Of a DNA stretch of 64,000 bases, positions 9,120 to 16,957 are shown in pieces. Every line of letters begins with the position of its first letter. Positions within the stretch are counted from its first letter, which is position 1. Made by a program: the position numbers and the translations under genes. Source of the stretch: JBFMCT01 sp046565765 (GTDB taxonomy: Bacteria; Actinomycetota; Acidimicrobiia; Acidimicrobiales; AC-14); contig JBKHXX010000073.1 in the NCBI GenBank assembly GCA_046565765.1, positions 10,397-74,396 of the forward strand. The letters run 5' to 3'. A model generated the notes under the pieces. The model made no database searches and was not told the origin of the DNA. It worked only from the letters and a program-made list of their open reading frames with translations.

Positions 9120-9803
9120 TTAGACGGGCGGGGCGGCGAAGGTGACCGTCACCTGCTCGTAGCCGAGGGCTCGGAGCATGTTCTGGAGCATGGCCCGGGT
9201 GTTGGTCTCGGCCCGGGTACGGAGGTCGCTGGCCATGGCGGCGTCGGTCATCTTGGCCTCGGCCGCCAGCAGGTAGGGCCGGTCGCTGGTCGGCGAGTCG
9301 GAGAAGACCGAGCCCAGGCGGTCGAGCAGGCCCCGCTCCCGGCTGACCACCCGGCTCGCCCCGGGGTCGATGCGTGGCTCGGAGAGGGTGGGGGCGGGGA
9401 GGTTCACGGTCACCGACGTGCCGTCGGGGCTGACCGAGATCGACCGCTCGTCCAGGGCGGAGAACTCGACGGTGGCGTCGACCGAGCCGGCGGCCACGTA
9501 CACGGTCCGCTCGCCCCGGAGGATCGACGGCATGAACCGGGCGTCCTTCTCGGTGTCCACGATGACCTGGAAGTTGGCGGTGGCGGCCTGGTAGCGGCTG
9601 ACGTCCTGCAGGGACTGGAGCAGCGGCGGCTGGGTGCGGTCGACGGTCTCGGTGGCGAAGGGGTCGGGCAGGCCGGGGAGGAAGTCGAGCCCGAGCTTGC
9701 CCGCCGTCACCAGCAGGGCGACGACCAGGAAGGCCGCCGCCATCGCCTTGCCGAAGAAGCCGATCCGGCGGACCGGCACCACCTCAACCGTTCGTCCAGC
9801 CAT
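9120..9803 (-). CDS. DUF4230 family membrane-anchored protein
   Basis: A 227-residue protein with one N-terminal membrane anchor (about residues 19-40) and an extracytoplasmic domain. The QDVSRYQAATANFQVIVDTEKDARFMPSILRGERTVYVAAGSVDATVEFSAL region is typical of DUF4230, whose function is unknown. The domain continues through the RSISVSPDGTSVTVNLPAPTLSEPRIDP stretch to a C-terminal helical part. It lies downstream of two leftward membrane-associated genes and may be part of the same unit. Confidence 0.75.
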   Translation of the reverse strand: MAGRTVEVVPVRRIGFFGKAMAAAFLVVALLVTAGKLGLDFLPGLPDPFATETVDRTQPPLLQSLQDVSRYQAATANFQVIVDTEKDARFMPSILRGERTVYVAAGSVDATVEFSALDERSISVSPDGTSVTVNLPAPTLSEPRIDPGASRVVSRERGLLDRLGSVFSDSPTSDRPYLLAAEAKMTDAAMASDLRTRAETNTRAMLQNMLRALGYEQVTVTFAAPPV

Positions 9804-9836
9804 CCATCCAGTCTGGCGGGGCCGCCGGGCCTACCG

Positions 9837-10289
9837 TTAACCGCTCGCCGCCGGCGGCCGGCGGGCCTTGGTCAGCTTCATCCCGATGGTCAGCAGCAGG
9901 GCGGTGGCCAGGGCGCCGGCCACCTGCTCGTCCACCGGGAGGGGGCCGGGGCCGATGTCGAGGCCCTGGCGGTTCACGATGACCTCGAGGGCGGGCAGGG
10001 GTGCGTCGCCCAGGCCGGGGATCACCATCCCCCGCCCGTCGGTGCGCTCGACGCGGAGGGCGCGGATGTCGGGCCCGTGCCGGTTCACGGTCAGGGTGGC
10101 GGGGACGCGAGGCGCCTCGAGGGGGCCGCCGGGCTGGAGCAGCACCACCCCCTGCTCGTCGATGGGGATGGTGATCGGCAGGCTCAGGGGGTCCCTTTCG
10201 TAGAGGGCGAAGAGCTCGTCGCAACCTCGAAGGATGTCGTCGGCGAACGCGGCCGCCCACCGACGCTCCCGAAGACGCCTGCGCAGCAC
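9837..10289 (-). CDS. Hypothetical protein, internally repetitive beta-rich
   Basis: A 150-residue protein of unrecognised family. Two similar blocks are visible: PITIPIDEQGVVLL...LTVNRHGPDIRAL and LEVIVNRQGLDIGPGPLPVDEQ, suggesting an internal duplication. It ends with a weak hydrophobic stretch (GALATALLLTIGM) and a basic tail. The start is uncertain; the N-terminal region MLRRRLRERRWAAAFADD is strongly basic. Codon use matches the neighbours and it is collinear with the genes on either side. Confidence 0.5.
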   Translation of the reverse strand: MLRRRLRERRWAAAFADDILRGCDELFALYERDPLSLPITIPIDEQGVVLLQPGGPLEAPRVPATLTVNRHGPDIRALRVERTDGRGMVIPGLGDAPLPALEVIVNRQGLDIGPGPLPVDEQVAGALATALLLTIGMKLTKARRPPAASG

Positions 10290-10401
10290 CGGGCGATTGT
10301 CGTGGCCGGAGCGGACGGCGGCAAGCGGGCCGGAAGCCCGGAGGCGACGGTCTCTGACCCTGGCCGACGGCGCACCCCACCAGGGGCGGCCAGCCCGGCC
10401 G

Positions 10402-10977
10402 CTACCGCCTGGTGGTCGCCCCCCTCAGGGCAGGCACCAGGGGCTCGGGGCAGCCGCCGGCGCGCAGCTCTTCCTGGTCGCGCTGGAGGTGGCGGGCGGT
10501 GGGGGCGAGGCGGGTGAAGCCGATGGCCGCGAAGGCGGCGCCCAGTGGGTAGAGCCAGCCCGCGGCCGTGAGCACGAAGCCGACGAACCCGGCAAGGGCG
10601 GCGACCTCGGCGAAGGCGATCCGCAAGAAGAACCGGACGCGGTAGCCGCCGGCCAGCTCGCTGGCGCTGCCGCACGGGAGGGGCCGGCGGACGAGGAGCC
10701 CGGCGAGCACGCTTCCCACCCCGACGGCCACGACCGCGGCGGCGACCGGTCCCTCCTCCACCGTCGTGCCGAGGGCGGCGTTGGCCTCCAGGATGACGAC
10801 GACGGCGCCGATGGCGACGAGGGCCACGACGAAGCTGAGGTAGATCAGCCGCAGGGTGATCAGGCCGTCGGCGCCCGAGGTGCGCCTTCGCCGGGTCAAC
10901 GGTCCCCACAAGGGCACCGCGTTCAGGAGTGCGCCCCGCACCGCCGGGCGCCAGCCGGGATCGGCGTTGGGGTCCAA
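10402..10977 (-). CDS. Four-helix membrane protein, unknown function
   Basis: A 191-residue protein with about four membrane helices: two in residues 43-100 (LIYLSFVVALVAIGAVVVIL; AAAVVAVGVGSVLAGLLV) and two in residues 120-160 (IAFAEVAALAGFVGFVLTAAGWL and the following helix). It carries a basic cytoplasmic tail. I recognise no family. It starts five bases after the radical SAM gene ends, so the two are likely co-transcribed. Confidence 0.65.
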   Translation of the reverse strand: MDPNADPGWRPAVRGALLNAVPLWGPLTRRRRTSGADGLITLRLIYLSFVVALVAIGAVVVILEANAALGTTVEEGPVAAAVVAVGVGSVLAGLLVRRPLPCGSASELAGGYRVRFFLRIAFAEVAALAGFVGFVLTAAGWLYPLGAAFAAIGFTRLAPTARHLQRDQEELRAGGCPEPLVPALRGATTRR

Positions 10978-10981
10978 ATGG

Positions 10982-12544
10982 CTACGTGCCGGCGGGCTCG
11001 GGCTTCCTCGTGGGCAGGAAGGTGACGTTGGGTGCGGCCTGGGCGAAGGCCACGTTCAAGGCCTCCTGGGCCGGGGCGGCGCTGGCCAGGGCCATGCGGG
11101 CGACCTCGTCGGGGTCGGCCTGGAAGGGAGGGAGCTCCTCGAGGACGATGTTGCGGTAGACGTGGTCGTAGTTGAAGTTGGCGGCGGCGAAGGCCATGTT
11201 GAAGCGGGGGTCGCGGCTGAGCATGTGGCGGGCGAAGCGGGGGATGCGCCGGCGGCCCTTGTAGAACCAGCGGTAGACGTCGCGGATGCCGTCGTGGAGC
11301 TGCTCGGCCGTCATCTGGGCCGGCTGGTGGACCACGTGGTACAGGTTGTACTTCTGCCAGTCGAACGTGGTGATGCGCCCGTCCTGGTACATCCGGCTGA
11401 ACGTCTGGGTGCCCGGATAGGGCGTGAGGATCGAGAAGTGGGCCACGTCCACCCCGATCTTGTCGACGAACTCGGCCGTCTCGAGGAACACGTCGGGCTT
11501 GTCGTGGTCGAAGCCGAAGATGAAGCCGCCCTCGATGGCGATGCCCCGCCGGTGGATCTTGTCGATCAGCTCGCCGAACTCGCCGGGGCGGTTCTTCTTG
11601 TTGCACTCGATGAGGGCATCGCGCGAGATGCTCTCGAAGCCGGTGAAGACCGCCCGCAGGCCCGCTCGCCCGACCAGGTCGAGGACCTTGGGGTCGCGGG
11701 CCAGGCCGATCGACGCCTGGCAGCCCCAGGTGAACTTCACGCCCGAGCGGAGGATGGCCTCGGACAGCTCGACGGTGTAGTCGAGGTCGGCGGCCATGTC
11801 GTCGTCGAGGAAGAAGATGTAGGCGAAGTCGCCGACGTGCTGGCCGGCCTTCTTGAGGACCTTGACCTCCTCGATGACCCGCTCCACCGGGCTGTGGCGG
11901 GAGCCCCGGCCGTTGATGCGGATGACCGAGCAGAAGTCGCAGTTGAACCGGCAGCCGCGCGTGGTCTGGAGCGTGTTGAGGGGGGCGTAGCGGGTGATCG
12001 GCCAGGTCTTGTAGAGGTCGGCCCACTCGTGGTTCATGGGCACGTTCTCCATGCCCTGGAACGAGCCCTGGTACAGGGGCTGGAGGCGCCCGGCGGCGGC
12101 GTCGGCCAGGATGCCCTGGAAGATCGAGTCGGCCTCGCCGCAGACGACCGCGTCGGCGTGCTGCTTGGCCTCACCGGGCATGAGCGAGGCGTGCACGCCG
12201 CCGAGGATGACGGGGACCCCGTGGGCCCGGTAGGCGTCGGCGGTGCGGTAGGCGAGCGGCGCGTTGGCCGTCCACACGGTGAGGGCGGCCAGGTCGGGCT
12301 TGCCGTCGCGGCGGCGCCGGGGAGGGGCGAGGTTGCTCCACGCCCCCTTCCAGCCGTCGGAGGCGCGGTCGAGGGGCGAGGGCTCGTAGTTGAGGTCGAT
12401 GACCTCGACGTCCCAGCCGGCCCGGCGGGCGTGGGCCGCCAGCACCAGCAGCGACATGGGCGGGAAGCGGTGGCCGAACGTCTGGTAGATGCCCACGCCA
12501 CCCCATTCGGGCACCAGCAGATGCAGCAGAGGGCGATCGCGCAT
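10982..12544 (-). CDS. B12-binding radical SAM protein
   Basis: A 520-residue enzyme with an N-terminal cobalamin-binding domain (residues about 1-170; PPMSLLVLAAHARRAGWDVEVIDLN and VILGGVHASLMP) and a radical SAM barrel. The [4Fe-4S] motif is CRFNCDFC at about residue 197, the CxxxCxxC signature. Downstream segments FLDDDM, GCQASIGLARD, FTGFESIS and GFDHDKPD are typical of the large B12 radical SAM group that includes HpnJ-like and methyltransferase enzymes. The substrate cannot be deduced; the adjacent P450 may act on the same molecule but is not obviously co-transcribed in a pathway. Confidence 0.88.
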   Translation of the reverse strand: MRDRPLLHLLVPEWGGVGIYQTFGHRFPPMSLLVLAAHARRAGWDVEVIDLNYEPSPLDRASDGWKGAWSNLAPPRRRRDGKPDLAALTVWTANAPLAYRTADAYRAHGVPVILGGVHASLMPGEAKQHADAVVCGEADSIFQGILADAAAGRLQPLYQGSFQGMENVPMNHEWADLYKTWPITRYAPLNTLQTTRGCRFNCDFCSVIRINGRGSRHSPVERVIEEVKVLKKAGQHVGDFAYIFFLDDDMAADLDYTVELSEAILRSGVKFTWGCQASIGLARDPKVLDLVGRAGLRAVFTGFESISRDALIECNKKNRPGEFGELIDKIHRRGIAIEGGFIFGFDHDKPDVFLETAEFVDKIGVDVAHFSILTPYPGTQTFSRMYQDGRITTFDWQKYNLYHVVHQPAQMTAEQLHDGIRDVYRWFYKGRRRIPRFARHMLSRDPRFNMAFAAANFNYDHVYRNIVLEELPPFQADPDEVARMALASAAPAQEALNVAFAQAAPNVTFLPTRKPEPAGT

Positions 12545-12556
12545 CGTGGGTGAACG

Positions 12557-13804
12557 CTAGTTCAGCGCGGCGGCGGGCGAGAACCCGACGCGCAGCTCGT
12601 GGACGCCCCGCAGCACGAAGTGGTCTCGGACCTTGGGCTCGGTGGTCAGCAGCCGGAGGTCCTCGGTGCGGCGCAGGAGCGTGCCGATCGCGACCTGGGC
12701 TTCCATGCGGGCGAGGGAGGCGCCCAGGCAGAAGTGGATGCCGGCCGAGAACGAGAGGTGGCGGTTCGCCTTCTCGGGGCGGCCGACGTCGAGGCGGTCG
12801 GGGTCGGGGAACTGGTCGGGGTCGCGGTTCATGCCGCCCACCACCAGGATCAGCTGCTCGCCGGCGGGGATGGGCACGCCACCGACCTGCACGTCGGCGG
12901 TGGTGATGCGGGCGATGTACTGCACCGGCGAGTCGTAGCGGAGGAACTCCTCGACGGCGGTGCGGATGAGCGAGGGGTCGTCGCGCAGGCGGCGCAGCTC
13001 GGCGGGGTGGCGGAGCAGGGCCAGCATGGCGTTGCCGATGAGGTTGCTGGTGGTCTCGTGGCCGGCCACGAACAGCAGGGTGGCGGTGGTGATCAGCTCG
13101 GCGTGGCTGAGGCGGTCGCCCGCCTCCTCGGCCGCGATCATGGCGCTGAGCAGGTCGTCCCCGGGCTGGGGCCGGCGCTGCTCGACCAGGTCGGTGAAGT
13201 ACTGGAACAGCTGCATGCCGGCGACCATCCCCCGCTCCTGGGCCGCCTTGTCGAGGGCGCCGCCGTCGAGGAGGCGGGAGGCGTCGGAGGACAGCTGGCG
13301 GAACAGCTCGCGGTCGAAGGGCGGCACGCCCAGCAGGTCGCAGATGACGGCGACGGGCAGGGGGTAGGCGAGGTCGGCCACGACGTCCATCTCACCCGCG
13401 GGCAGGGATGCGTCGAGCACCTCGTCCACCAGGGCCTGGATCCGCGAGCGCATCATCTCGACCATGCGGGGGGTGAACGCCTTGCTCACCAGCGACCGCA
13501 GCCGGGTGTGGTCGGGCGGGTCCAGGAACATCATCAGGCTGGTGCCGACCTGGCGGACGGGGTGGTTCTCGGCGCCCTCGACGGCCCCCTCCCGGAGGTG
13601 GGCAGGGCTCGGGGAGAAGCGGGGGTCACGCAGGACGGCCGCCCCGTCGGCGTAGCGGGACAGGATCCAGCTTCCGTCGACGGCGTGGCGGATGGGGTCG
13701 TTCTCGCGGAGCCAGTGGTAGAAGGGGTACGGATCGGCCCGGTTCTCGGGCGCCAGCGGGTCCATGGCCGGCTGCGTGCCGGAACGCTGAGGAGGGACGG
13801 TCAT
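12557..13804 (-). CDS. Cytochrome P450 monooxygenase
   Basis: A 415-residue soluble bacterial P450. Visible motifs are AGHETT in the I helix (oxygen activation), EEFLR as the K-helix ExxR, and FSAGIHFCLGASLARMEAQ containing the haem-ligand Cys. The N-terminus MTVPPQRSGTQPAMDPLAPENRADPYPFYHWLRE is normal for the class; a second possible start is ATG 13765. The 250 further in-frame codons upstream are only antisense to the lnt-like gene. The chosen start at 13804 almost abuts the divergent gene, leaving essentially no promoter space. Substrate unknown. Confidence 0.92.
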   Translation of the reverse strand: MTVPPQRSGTQPAMDPLAPENRADPYPFYHWLRENDPIRHAVDGSWILSRYADGAAVLRDPRFSPSPAHLREGAVEGAENHPVRQVGTSLMMFLDPPDHTRLRSLVSKAFTPRMVEMMRSRIQALVDEVLDASLPAGEMDVVADLAYPLPVAVICDLLGVPPFDRELFRQLSSDASRLLDGGALDKAAQERGMVAGMQLFQYFTDLVEQRRPQPGDDLLSAMIAAEEAGDRLSHAELITTATLLFVAGHETTSNLIGNAMLALLRHPAELRRLRDDPSLIRTAVEEFLRYDSPVQYIARITTADVQVGGVPIPAGEQLILVVGGMNRDPDQFPDPDRLDVGRPEKANRHLSFSAGIHFCLGASLARMEAQVAIGTLLRRTEDLRLLTTEPKVRDHFVLRGVHELRVGFSPAAALN

Positions 13805-13865
13805 CGCCACGGCTCCACGGTTAGCACGGGTCGGCCGGCTACTTGCCCTCGGGGCCGTTGCCGGC

Positions 13866-15287
13866 TTGCTGCTCACCGCCACCTTGCCGCCGTTCGACCT
13901 GTGGTGGCTGGGGCCGGTGGGCGTGGCCGTGCTGGTGGCGGTGCTCCCCGGGCTGGGCTGGCGGGGGCGGGCGCTGGTCGGGTTCGCGGCGGGGCTGGGC
14001 TGGTTCGTCCCCGGGCTGTGGTGGGTGACCCAGTTCCACGCCGCCGGCTGGGTGGCGATCGTGCTGACGGAGTCGGCGCTCATGGCGCTGGGCATGGCGG
14101 CGGTGCCGCGGGGGGCGGTGGCCGTGGGCCTGCCCGCGGCCCTGGTGCTGGTGGAGGCGGTGCGGGGGCGGTGGCCGTTCGGGGGCCTGCCCCTGGCCGG
14201 GCTGGACATCGGCCAGGCCGACGGACCCTTGTTGGCGGCGGCCCGGATCGGGGGCCACCTGCTGCTGGTGGCGCTGGTGGGGCTGGCCGGGGTGGGGTTG
14301 GCCGCACTGGTGAGGCGGCGGTGGGTGGCGGGAGTGGCCTGCCTGGGCGCGACGGTGGCGGTGGCGGGCGCGGGGGCGCTGGCCCCGGACGGCTCGGCGA
14401 CGGGCACCACGTTGGCGGTGGCGGCGGTGCAGGGGGGCGGACCGAGGGGGCTGCGGGCGGTGGACTCGGACGAGCGCCTGGTGCTGGAGCGGCACGTGGC
14501 CGCCAGCGCCGAGGTGCCGGTGGGAACGGACCTGGTGCTGTGGCCCGAGGACGTGGTCGACACCCCCGGCCCCTACGCCGGCTCGGCAGCCGAGCGGGCG
14601 GTGCAGGAGACCGTCCGGCGGCTGGGCACGACGGTCGTGGTTGGGGTGGTCGAGGACGTCGGGGGCGGGGACCGCTTCCGCAACGCCGCCATCGCCTACG
14701 ACCCCCACGGCCGCCAGGTCGACAGGTACGACAAGGTCCACCGGGTGCCGTTCGGGGAGTACATCCCCTTCCGGTCGCTCCTCGACCGGGTGGCCGACGT
14801 GTCGGCCGTCCCCCGCGACGCCATCGCCGGCACCGGCCCGGGCGTGCTCGACACGCCGGCCGGGCGGATGGCGGTCGCCATCTCCTTCGAGGTCTTCTTC
14901 GCCGACCGGGCCCGCTCGGGGGTGGAGGCGGGCGGGCGGCTGTTGCTGGTGCCGACCAACGCGTCGTCGTTCACCACGTCGCAGGTGCCGGCCCAGGAGG
15001 TGGCGGTGGCCCGGCTCCGGGCGGTGGAGACGGGGCGGTCGGTCGTCCAGGCCGCGCCGACCGGGTACAGCGCGGTGATCGACCACCGGGGGCGGGTGGC
15101 GGCACAGGGGCCGCTCGGTGCCCAGGCCGTGGTGACCGGCGTCGTGGGGATGCGGACGGGACGGACGCTGGCGCTGGTGCTGGGCGACTGGCCGGTGGTA
15201 GTGGTCGCGGTGGGCGGCGTGGTGGTCGCAAGAAAGTTGAGTCGTCAAGACTTAGGAATGTTGCCCGAAGGGGAACGGTTGGAGTAA
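13866..15287 (+). CDS. lnt: Apolipoprotein N-acyltransferase-like protein with Cys-to-Ser at the active site
   Basis: Membrane enzyme that N-acylates lipoproteins: an N-terminal multi-helix part (about residues 1-180) and a nitrilase-like domain. The active-site Glu is seen in VLWPED and the Lys in YDKVHRVPFGEYIP. The nucleophile block, AICYEI in E. coli Lnt, reads AISFEV here, with Ser340 where Cys is expected. The start is unsettled: TTG 13866 falls inside a hydrophobic helix, and the frame is open back to 13791 without ATG, GTG or TTG. A GGAGGG at 13791 precedes an ATC at 13803, so a non-standard start is possible. Confidence 0.82.
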   Translation: MLLTATLPPFDLWWLGPVGVAVLVAVLPGLGWRGRALVGFAAGLGWFVPGLWWVTQFHAAGWVAIVLTESALMALGMAAVPRGAVAVGLPAALVLVEAVRGRWPFGGLPLAGLDIGQADGPLLAAARIGGHLLLVALVGLAGVGLAALVRRRWVAGVACLGATVAVAGAGALAPDGSATGTTLAVAAVQGGGPRGLRAVDSDERLVLERHVAASAEVPVGTDLVLWPEDVVDTPGPYAGSAAERAVQETVRRLGTTVVVGVVEDVGGGDRFRNAAIAYDPHGRQVDRYDKVHRVPFGEYIPFRSLLDRVADVSAVPRDAIAGTGPGVLDTPAGRMAVAISFEVFFADRARSGVEAGGRLLLVPTNASSFTTSQVPAQEVAVARLRAVETGRSVVQAAPTGYSAVIDHRGRVAAQGPLGAQAVVTGVVGMRTGRTLALVLGDWPVVVVAVGGVVVARKLSRQDLGMLPEGERLE

Positions 15288-15290
15288 TAT
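15261..15290 (+). promoter_or_regulatory. Predicted promoter of hsp20
   Basis: TTGCCC (15261-15266) and TAATAT (15285-15290) with an 18-base spacer, inside the end of the preceding gene. Initiation near 15297 would place the ribosome site AGGAGG (15306-15311) and ATG 15319 just downstream. A TTGA-GTCG-TCAA palindrome at 15237-15248 resembles half of an HspR-type (HAIR) site but is not a full match. Confidence 0.5.
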
Positions 15291-15318
15291 GAGGACAGTT
15301 CGAACAGGAGGACCGCTG

Positions 15319-15780
15319 ATGTTGATGCGCTTCGACCCCTTCCGCGAGCTCGACCGGCTCAGCCAGGAGCTGCTGAGCAACGGGAACCGCCGCACGTCCG
15401 GTGGGATGCCCATGGACGCCTATCGTCAGGGCGAGACGTTCTACGTGCACTTCGACCTGCCCGGCGTCGACCCGTCCAGCATCGACCTGACGGTGGAGAA
15501 GAACGTGTTGACCGTGCGGGCCGAGCGCCAGATCGACTGGGGTGGCGAGGGCAGCGAGGTGCTGGTCGCCGAGCGGCCGCAGGGCACCTACAGCCGCCAG
15601 CTGTTCCTGGGTGAGACGCTCGACGCCGACCGCATCTCCGCCAGCTACGACCAGGGCGTGCTCACCCTGACGATCCCGGTGGCCGAGGCGGCCAAGCCCC
15701 GCCGGGTCGAGGTATCGGCGGGGGCGAGCGGCGGCGCCACCGCGATCAACACCACCGCCGGCGCCGCCACCGAGGGCTGA
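15319..15780 (+). CDS. Hsp20 family small heat shock protein
   Basis: A 153-residue ATP-independent holdase chaperone. The alpha-crystallin domain spans about residues 28-125, with FYVHFDLPGVDPSSIDLTVEKNVLTVRAER near its start and GVLTLTIPVAE near its end, and the IxI-like region follows. The N-terminus MLMRFDPFRELDRLSQELL is typical. ATG 15319 is preferred to ATG 15289 because AGGAGG lies seven bases upstream. It has its own predicted promoter and a strong hairpin after its stop, so it is probably transcribed alone. Confidence 0.93.
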   Translation: MLMRFDPFRELDRLSQELLSNGNRRTSGGMPMDAYRQGETFYVHFDLPGVDPSSIDLTVEKNVLTVRAERQIDWGGEGSEVLVAERPQGTYSRQLFLGETLDADRISASYDQGVLTLTIPVAEAAKPRRVEVSAGASGGATAINTTAGAATEG

Positions 15781-15789
15781 GACCTGGGC

Positions 15790-15827
15790 CCCGGCCGGCG
15801 GTCTCATCGCAGTGACCGCCGGCCGGG
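15790..15827 (+). terminator. Strong GC hairpin after hsp20
   Basis: Perfect 14-bp arms (CCCGGCCGGCGGTC and its complement) around a 10-base loop, starting nine bases after the hsp20 stop. No T-tract follows, so it could be an attenuated terminator or an mRNA-stabilising hairpin. Its right arm ends just before the GTG of the DUF3048 gene. Confidence 0.5.
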
Positions 15828-15836
15828 CGCCGGTCG

Positions 15837-16913
15837 GTGAGGCTGTCCGGGCGGCGGGCCCTGGTGGCGGTGGCCCTGGTGGCGGCCGCCTCGGCGTTCG
15901 CTTCCTCCGCTGACCCGCCGGGTGGCCGCCGCCCCGCTGCCGACGCCCAGAGTCGCCCGGAGGTCGCCGCCCCGGTCACCACCGCGGCAACGACGACGAC
16001 CACCAGCACCACCACCACGACCGTTCCGCCCACCTACCCCCTGACCGGCCGGCGGGCGCCGGACGCAGAAGTCCTGGCCCGGGCGGTGGTGACCCTCAAG
16101 ATCGACAACTCGGCGGCCGCCCGGCCCCAGGCCGGCCTGGAGCACGCCGACGTGGTCTACGAGGAGTTCACCGAGGGGATCACCCGCCTCGTCGCCCTCT
16201 TCCACTCGTCCGACGCCGACGTGGCCGGCCCCGTGCGCTCGGTGCGCCCGGCCGACGCCGACATCGCGACCGTGGCGGGCGGGGTGCTGGCCTTCTCCGG
16301 AGGCAGCCCGGCGGCGGTGGCGGTGGCCGCCGCCTCTCCGCTGACGCTGGTCACCGAAGGCGACCGGGAGGCGATGTACCGCCGGCCCGGGCGGCCTGCG
16401 CCCTACAACCTGTACACGTCGACCGCGGTGCTGCGGACCCGGGCGCCCGCCGAGGCCGCCCAGCCGCCGCCCCCGTTCGCGCCGTTCCTCCCGGAGGGGG
16501 CTGCGTTCTCGGCGCCCGAGGCCACCCCGGCCGGCTCCATCGAGCTGGTGCCGGCGCCCCTGCTCACCGCGTCCTACGCGTGGGACGGCGAGAGCGGCAC
16601 GTGGCGCCGGTCCACCGACGGCGCGCCCCACCGGCTGGAGGGCGACGCCCAGCTGGCGCCGACCACCGTGATCGTGCAGTTCGCCGAGTACCGCACGTTC
16701 GAGGCCGACGCCGCCGTCCAGTACCCGGAGGTGGTCGGCTCGGGCGAGGCCTGGGTCTTCGCCGGAGGGATGACGGCCCGGGCCACGTGGACCAAGCCGT
16801 CGGCCGGCGAACCCACCGTCTACACCGCCGTCGACGGCTCGCCGATCGTCCTCCCGCCCGGCCAGACGTGGGTGCATCTGGTCGCCCCCGACTCCCCGGT
16901 GTCGGTGGGTTGA
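15837..16913 (+). CDS. DUF3048 (YerB-like) secreted protein
   Basis: A 358-residue exported protein. It has an N-terminal signal-type helix (RRALVAVALVAAASAFASSA), then a threonine-rich linker (TTAATTTTTSTTTTTVPP) that places the domain away from the membrane. The two DUF3048 blocks follow: LKIDNSAAARPQAGLEHADVVYEE with VGPVRS-like segments, and the C-terminal YPEVVGSGEAWVFAGGMTARATWTKPSA with ILPPGQTWVHLV. Function unknown; family members are cell-envelope lipoproteins or anchored proteins. No lipobox Cys is visible here. The GTG start is tentative. Confidence 0.85.
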   Translation: MRLSGRRALVAVALVAAASAFASSADPPGGRRPAADAQSRPEVAAPVTTAATTTTTSTTTTTVPPTYPLTGRRAPDAEVLARAVVTLKIDNSAAARPQAGLEHADVVYEEFTEGITRLVALFHSSDADVAGPVRSVRPADADIATVAGGVLAFSGGSPAAVAVAAASPLTLVTEGDREAMYRRPGRPAPYNLYTSTAVLRTRAPAEAAQPPPPFAPFLPEGAAFSAPEATPAGSIELVPAPLLTASYAWDGESGTWRRSTDGAPHRLEGDAQLAPTTVIVQFAEYRTFEADAAVQYPEVVGSGEAWVFAGGMTARATWTKPSAGEPTVYTAVDGSPIVLPPGQTWVHLVAPDSPVSVG

Positions 16914-16957
16914 ACGGCGCTTGACCGGCCGGCGGGGGGCGGTCAGGCTCACCGGCC

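Noticed and set aside
12599..15292. Rightward 897-residue open frame
   Set aside because: Covers the antisense of the P450 and an out-of-frame reading of the lnt-like gene; no domain in it.
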